A stretch of DNA of 64,000 nucleotides from Alicyclobacillus fastidiosus. Its GTDB lineage: Bacteria; Bacillota; Bacilli; Alicyclobacillales; Alicyclobacillaceae. The stretch's first letter is position 1. Every line of letters begins with the position of its first letter. The position numbers were made by a program, and so were the translations under genes. Shown here piece by piece: positions 61,121 through 64,000 of this stretch. The stretch spans positions 2,852,001-2,916,000 of the forward strand of contig NZ_CP104067.1 of the NCBI RefSeq assembly GCF_026651875.1. Direction: 5' to 3'. Under the pieces are notes generated by a model. That model saw only the letters and a program-made list of their open reading frames with translations, was not told where the DNA came from and did not search any database.

Positions 61121-61150
61121 CTATAAATGTGGCCGCTATAAATGTGGCCG
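61121..61150. repeat. 15-bp perfect tandem duplication before the antiporter
   Basis: CTATAAATGTGGCCG at 61121-61135 is repeated at 61136-61150. On the minus strand it is just upstream of the ribosome site, so it duplicates part of the antiporter leader or promoter. Confidence 0.8.
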
Positions 61151-61548
61151 CAGCCAAGCGTAAGATACTTTATGTAGAGGGGTATGAATTGTCCAAGGCG
61201 GACACCTATCGGGACATGCACCGTGACAAGTCGGGCGAAAAAATAGTTTGCACTGGGTTTGCACTGGGTTTGCACTAGACCGATGCGACGACGACTTGCC
61301 ACATGGAGTCGTTGCGAGATGTTGTCGTCGCCGTCATCGGGCTATCAGCATGGCCACGTTTTGACTAAATTAACCAACCAGCTGGATACGCAGGCTCATC
61401 TTGTCGAAGGCTTGTCCGCCTTCACAGGGAGCACAAGGCTATCCCCGATGTACATCGGAGATAGCCTTGGTGGTTCGTCGTCACCACAAGAATGCGAGTG
61501 CAAAAATCCAGGCGAACGCCTGATACCTTCCTGGTGCGCACAGAAGGG
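61151..61548. other. Non-coding region with repeats between the antiporter and a serine recombinase
   Basis: Contains three copies of GTTTGCACT with 11-base period (61246-61276), and a 36-bp near-perfect palindrome (61434-61469). No gene is supported. Such repeats next to a recombinase gene may be part of its recombination site. Confidence 0.55.
61434..61469. repeat. 36-bp palindrome near the serine recombinase
   Basis: CAAGGCTATC, then CCGATGTACATCGG at the centre, then GATAGCCTTG, with one mismatched pair (61444 and 61459). No T tail, so not an obvious terminator. It lies 80 bases past the recombinase stop. Confidence 0.7.
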
Positions 61549-63003
61549 CTAGACGTGAAACTCAATTTGTAGGCGCAGGGGAGCAGGTCGATTGCGAACG
61601 ATCTCACCGTTTACGTGTACATCTAGGCGCTTGATAAGAAGATGGACAAGCTCCTTTCGCTCAAATGGTTCACAAGCGTTCCACGTGCATCGAAACGATC
61701 CCGTCAGCTCACGCAGGTATGCCGCATCGAGCGGTGTCGCCGTTTGCAACTCGACGAGGCGCATTTGCAGCAGGCGTTCCTCGTCGTTCAAGTCGTCTAG
61801 GCGGCCACGTAGTTCTAAGGACGTAATCGCTCCGTCCTCGAATGCGCTCATCCACCGATGGCGCCGCTTCCTGACCATCGCGATTTCATCCGACAAGCGT
61901 TCCACCGCTTTGGTCGCATCCGAAGTCGGGTCGGATGGAATCTCGTCGTGGGTGCAGTAAAAGCATTCTATCTCCTTGAGAACGGCTTCCTCGATGACCT
62001 CCTGTTGAATCATCGGCATGTTGCACAATCGGGACTGTTGTCGCTCGTTACAAGCATAGTAGCGTTTGACGACCGACTTGCCGTGCGACGAGGAGTGTTT
62101 CGTCCTGCCCGACATCGCGGCTCCGCAGTGTCCGCAACGAACGACTCCGGTCAACGGATATGTCCCAGGATGAAACTCTGACGGCTGTCTGAATCGGTGC
62201 CGCCGCACGTCGTCCGCACGCCGCCACAACGCGTCGCCGATGATGGCCTCGTGTTCACCTTTGGCGATGATGGGGTTTGGCTGTCTGCGTCCGTCGCCAG
62301 TGCGATAGCCGTATCTCACGTAACCAGCGTAAAGGGGATTGCGCAGGACATATTTGAGCCCCCATTGCGTCCATCGCCTGTTGGGTGCCAATTGTGGATT
62401 GTCAGGCTGGTTTAACCAGGTCAATATTCGCCCGGTTCCTTGGCCGTCGGCGTATCGTTGAAAAATTTCGCGGACGACGACTGCCTGCGCTGCGTTTTTG
62501 ACCAATCGTCCGCCTACGTAATCGTATCCAAACGGCGCGCGCCCCCCGGACCATTTCCCTTCGTAAGTCATCTGCTCCTGACCCACACGCGTTCGCTCAG
62601 CGATGGTCTCGCGTTCCCATTGCGCCAGAGAGGCCACCAGATGGAGAAAGAGCCGCCCAGTGGCCGAGGTGGTATCGTACACCTCGGTGGCGCTTTTGAA
62701 GCCAACCCCGTATGCATTGAAGATAGACAGCAGTTCGTCTAAATCGCGGACGCTCCTCGTCAGACGATCCAGCTTGTATACGAGGACAACGTCGAACTTG
62801 CGGTGTTTGACGTCGTCGAGGAGCTGGGTCAAGGCCGGTCGCTGCATGTCCTTCCCCGATCTTCCCTCGTCGGTGTAAACCGCTGCTACAGACCACCCTT
62901 GTGAGTGACAGTACGAGTGAAGTCGGGAGAGCTGGGCATCCAGTGAAAACCCGTCTTCTGCCTGCTGGTCCGTGGAGACGCGCGTGTAAATGGCCGTGCG
63001 CAT
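61549..63003 (-). CDS. Large serine recombinase
   Basis: 484 residues from ATG 63003. Resolvase domain about 1-150 with nucleophile Ser10 in IYTRVSTDQQ, and YKLDRLTRSVRDL and ERETIAERTRVG. Recombinase domain with APFGYDYVGG and LKYVLRNPLYAGYVRYG. A zinc ribbon, about 280-330, has VRCGHCGAAMSG and YYACNERQQSRLCN. A coiled-coil region follows. All parts of a functional integrase are present. Such enzymes move phages, ICEs or sporulation-controlled elements (SpoIVCA type). The partner att site and the element's cargo are not evident; small genes begin on the other side. Confidence 0.92.
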   Translation of the reverse strand: MRTAIYTRVSTDQQAEDGFSLDAQLSRLHSYCHSQGWSVAAVYTDEGRSGKDMQRPALTQLLDDVKHRKFDVVLVYKLDRLTRSVRDLDELLSIFNAYGVGFKSATEVYDTTSATGRLFLHLVASLAQWERETIAERTRVGQEQMTYEGKWSGGRAPFGYDYVGGRLVKNAAQAVVVREIFQRYADGQGTGRILTWLNQPDNPQLAPNRRWTQWGLKYVLRNPLYAGYVRYGYRTGDGRRQPNPIIAKGEHEAIIGDALWRRADDVRRHRFRQPSEFHPGTYPLTGVVRCGHCGAAMSGRTKHSSSHGKSVVKRYYACNERQQSRLCNMPMIQQEVIEEAVLKEIECFYCTHDEIPSDPTSDATKAVERLSDEIAMVRKRRHRWMSAFEDGAITSLELRGRLDDLNDEERLLQMRLVELQTATPLDAAYLRELTGSFRCTWNACEPFERKELVHLLIKRLDVHVNGEIVRNRPAPLRLQIEFHV

Positions 63004-63250
63004 GTTCACCGCCCCCGCGTGGGAGATGTCCATTCGAATGCCAAACCCTTGGCGTTTGGCGCAAAGGAATGAGACTCGGTATGAACTATACGTTTGCCGG
63101 GCTGGGTTCAGAATGAAGGTCGCCGTCGCACTTGCCGTTTCATACCGGAACGTACGCCAGCAACAGTGTCCGTCTGCTGTGGGGATGACAACTTTGTGTA
63201 GGCAAGTGGCCAAGGCGGCGTCTCATACCATCTTAGTGGAGGAGATGGCG

Positions 63251-63406
63251 ATGAAACCGCGAATTACTGTCGTCCAGAACAATCGGCCTTCCAAGGAAGC
63301 ATTAGACCGGTGGCACGCGTATCTCCGGGAGGTCCAGCTACGAGCGGCGCGACGCAAGGCGACGATGGCGGCGGACGACAAAGAAGTTAAGCCACGGATG
63401 GACTAA
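63251..63406 (+). CDS. Small 51-residue basic protein divergent from the recombinase
   Basis: ATG 63251 with GGAGGAG six bases before. Basic, mostly helical: KPRITVVQNNRPSKEALDRW then a YLREVQLRAARRKA segment. Not recognised. It is transcribed away from the serine recombinase. Confidence 0.55.
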   Translation: MKPRITVVQNNRPSKEALDRWHAYLREVQLRAARRKATMAADDKEVKPRMD

Positions 63407-63497
63407 TCGGTTTTGACATCCGTATTCAGACTCATAGAATTGATGTGAAGACATACGTTATGGGGATGGTCCCGCAGGGGAACCGGAGGGATGATGC

Positions 63498-63896
63498 ATG
63501 AGTATTACGAACGATGGGCGCGTGCTGACGAATGCCGAAATCGACTTTTGGGAGTCGAAACAGTTGAGCGGGCTACAAAAGCACCTCATCGCCACCATCC
63601 GCGACCTGCAAGCGCAACTTTTAGAACTCGAGCAGGGGCACGACAAGTGGAATCGGCGGTTGCAACATTACCGGTCGACGGCAGTTGACATTCATGAGAT
63701 AGCAGACCAATTACAGATTCAGTGTGATGAATACAAGGCGGCGCTGGAACGCTACAATGAATCGGCGGATCGATTTATCCACAAAGTGAACCTTGGACTC
63801 GCCAAGAGTACAGAGACATACAATGACTTGTTCGACGCTCGCGCGCAGGCGCGCCAAACACTGGCCAAGTACGAACGCAAGGGCGCTCCGGAGTGA
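63498..63896 (+). CDS. Unknown 132-residue coiled-coil protein
   Basis: ATG 63498 with GGAGGG ahead. Nearly all helical with heptad patterns (HLIATIRDLQAQLLELEQGH, IADQLQIQCDEYKAALERYN). No signal or membrane segment. Not recognised; it follows the 51-residue gene by 91 bases and may be part of the same mobile region. Confidence 0.65.
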   Translation: MSITNDGRVLTNAEIDFWESKQLSGLQKHLIATIRDLQAQLLELEQGHDKWNRRLQHYRSTAVDIHEIADQLQIQCDEYKAALERYNESADRFIHKVNLGLAKSTETYNDLFDARAQARQTLAKYERKGAPE

Positions 63897-63950
63897 GCTT
63901 GGCACTGGCTGCGACTGAGATGACGAAGTTGGACGGTCACGAAGCGGTTT

Positions 63951-63978
63951 TTGTTCCCTTCGACATACGCGGTATAAT
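63951..63978 (+). promoter_or_regulatory. Promoter reading out of the right edge
   Basis: TTGTTC (63951-63956), 16 bases, TATAAT (63973-63978). The gene it serves begins beyond the window. Confidence 0.5.
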
Positions 63979-64000
63979 ATCATCCATGTTAAGGGTTGAG

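Noticed and set aside
61246..61276. Short regularly spaced repeats as a CRISPR array
   Set aside because: The unit is 9 bases with 2-base gaps and only three copies; there are no spacers and no cas genes. No CRISPR array was found anywhere in the window.

Overview
The window looks like chromosome of a spore-forming Bacillota bacterium, most probably an Alicyclobacillus or close relative. This is an inference from three things: cortex and coat sporulation genes (sleB, ypeB, spoIVA), a Bacillus-type gene order from the gdh-like gene to cheR, and a Bacillales-type rRNA operon. There are two visibly different halves. Positions 1 to about 24,650 are AT-rich, accessory and scarred by mobile DNA. 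From about 25,350 to 61,100 the sequence is more GC-rich, tightly packed core chromosome. The last 3 kb carry a serine recombinase and small unknown genes.

Left half. 1-2,900 is a graveyard: the 3' part of an IS110-type transposase, a frameshifted membrane protein, an aminoglycoside-phosphotransferase N-lobe fused to unrelated sequence, and a decayed IS6-type transposase. 2,920-16,747 is a complete myo-inositol catabolic locus: a divergent DeoR-type repressor, a sugar/inositol permease, then iolA, B, C, D, E, G, H, I, J in one direction, ending in a frameshifted TIM-barrel isomerase gene. The products take inositol through dehydrogenation, dehydration, ring opening, isomerisation, phosphorylation and aldol cleavage to DHAP and malonate semialdehyde, then to acetyl-CoA. 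A 14-bp motif shared by the regions before the permease and before iolA is a candidate repressor operator. 16,786-17,016 is a small segment with paired inverted repeats, resembling a deleted IS. 17,252-24,650 holds a NucS-like nuclease gene, a nearly gene-free kilobase, and a four-gene operon of three different tyrosine recombinases plus a Tn554 TnpC-like coiled-coil protein. It abuts the exact QSxYxFRGA motif of a broken UvrD-type helicase.

Right half. Tandem promoters drive a 16S-23S-5S operon without spacer tRNAs, followed by tRNA-Leu(UAG). Next come ccpA, a PepV-type dipeptidase, mecA and a glutamate dehydrogenase paralogue that lacks two of the three family lysines. Then follow sleB-ypeB (germination), a PilZ c-di-GMP receptor, cmk, plsC, an S1-domain protein, a DUF512 radical-SAM protein, der, plsY, gpsA, gcvH and spoIVA. 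After tRNA-Pro(GGG) comes mtrB (TRAP)-hepS-menG-hepT-ndk-cheR, the Bacillus order for tryptophan regulation and menaquinone synthesis, with a patatin lipase inserted between ndk and cheR. The core ends with a polysaccharide deacetylase, a DarB-like CBS protein, a monofunctional transglycosylase, a free-standing lipoyl domain, MntH and a CPA2 antiporter.

The items most worth following up are the three-recombinase-plus-coiled-coil element with its possible nuclease cargo, the lysine-less glutamate dehydrogenase, the 231-bp inverted-repeat element, the short Cys-rich ORF, and the shared iol operator motif. All function calls rest on reading translated sequence and remembered families; no searches were run.
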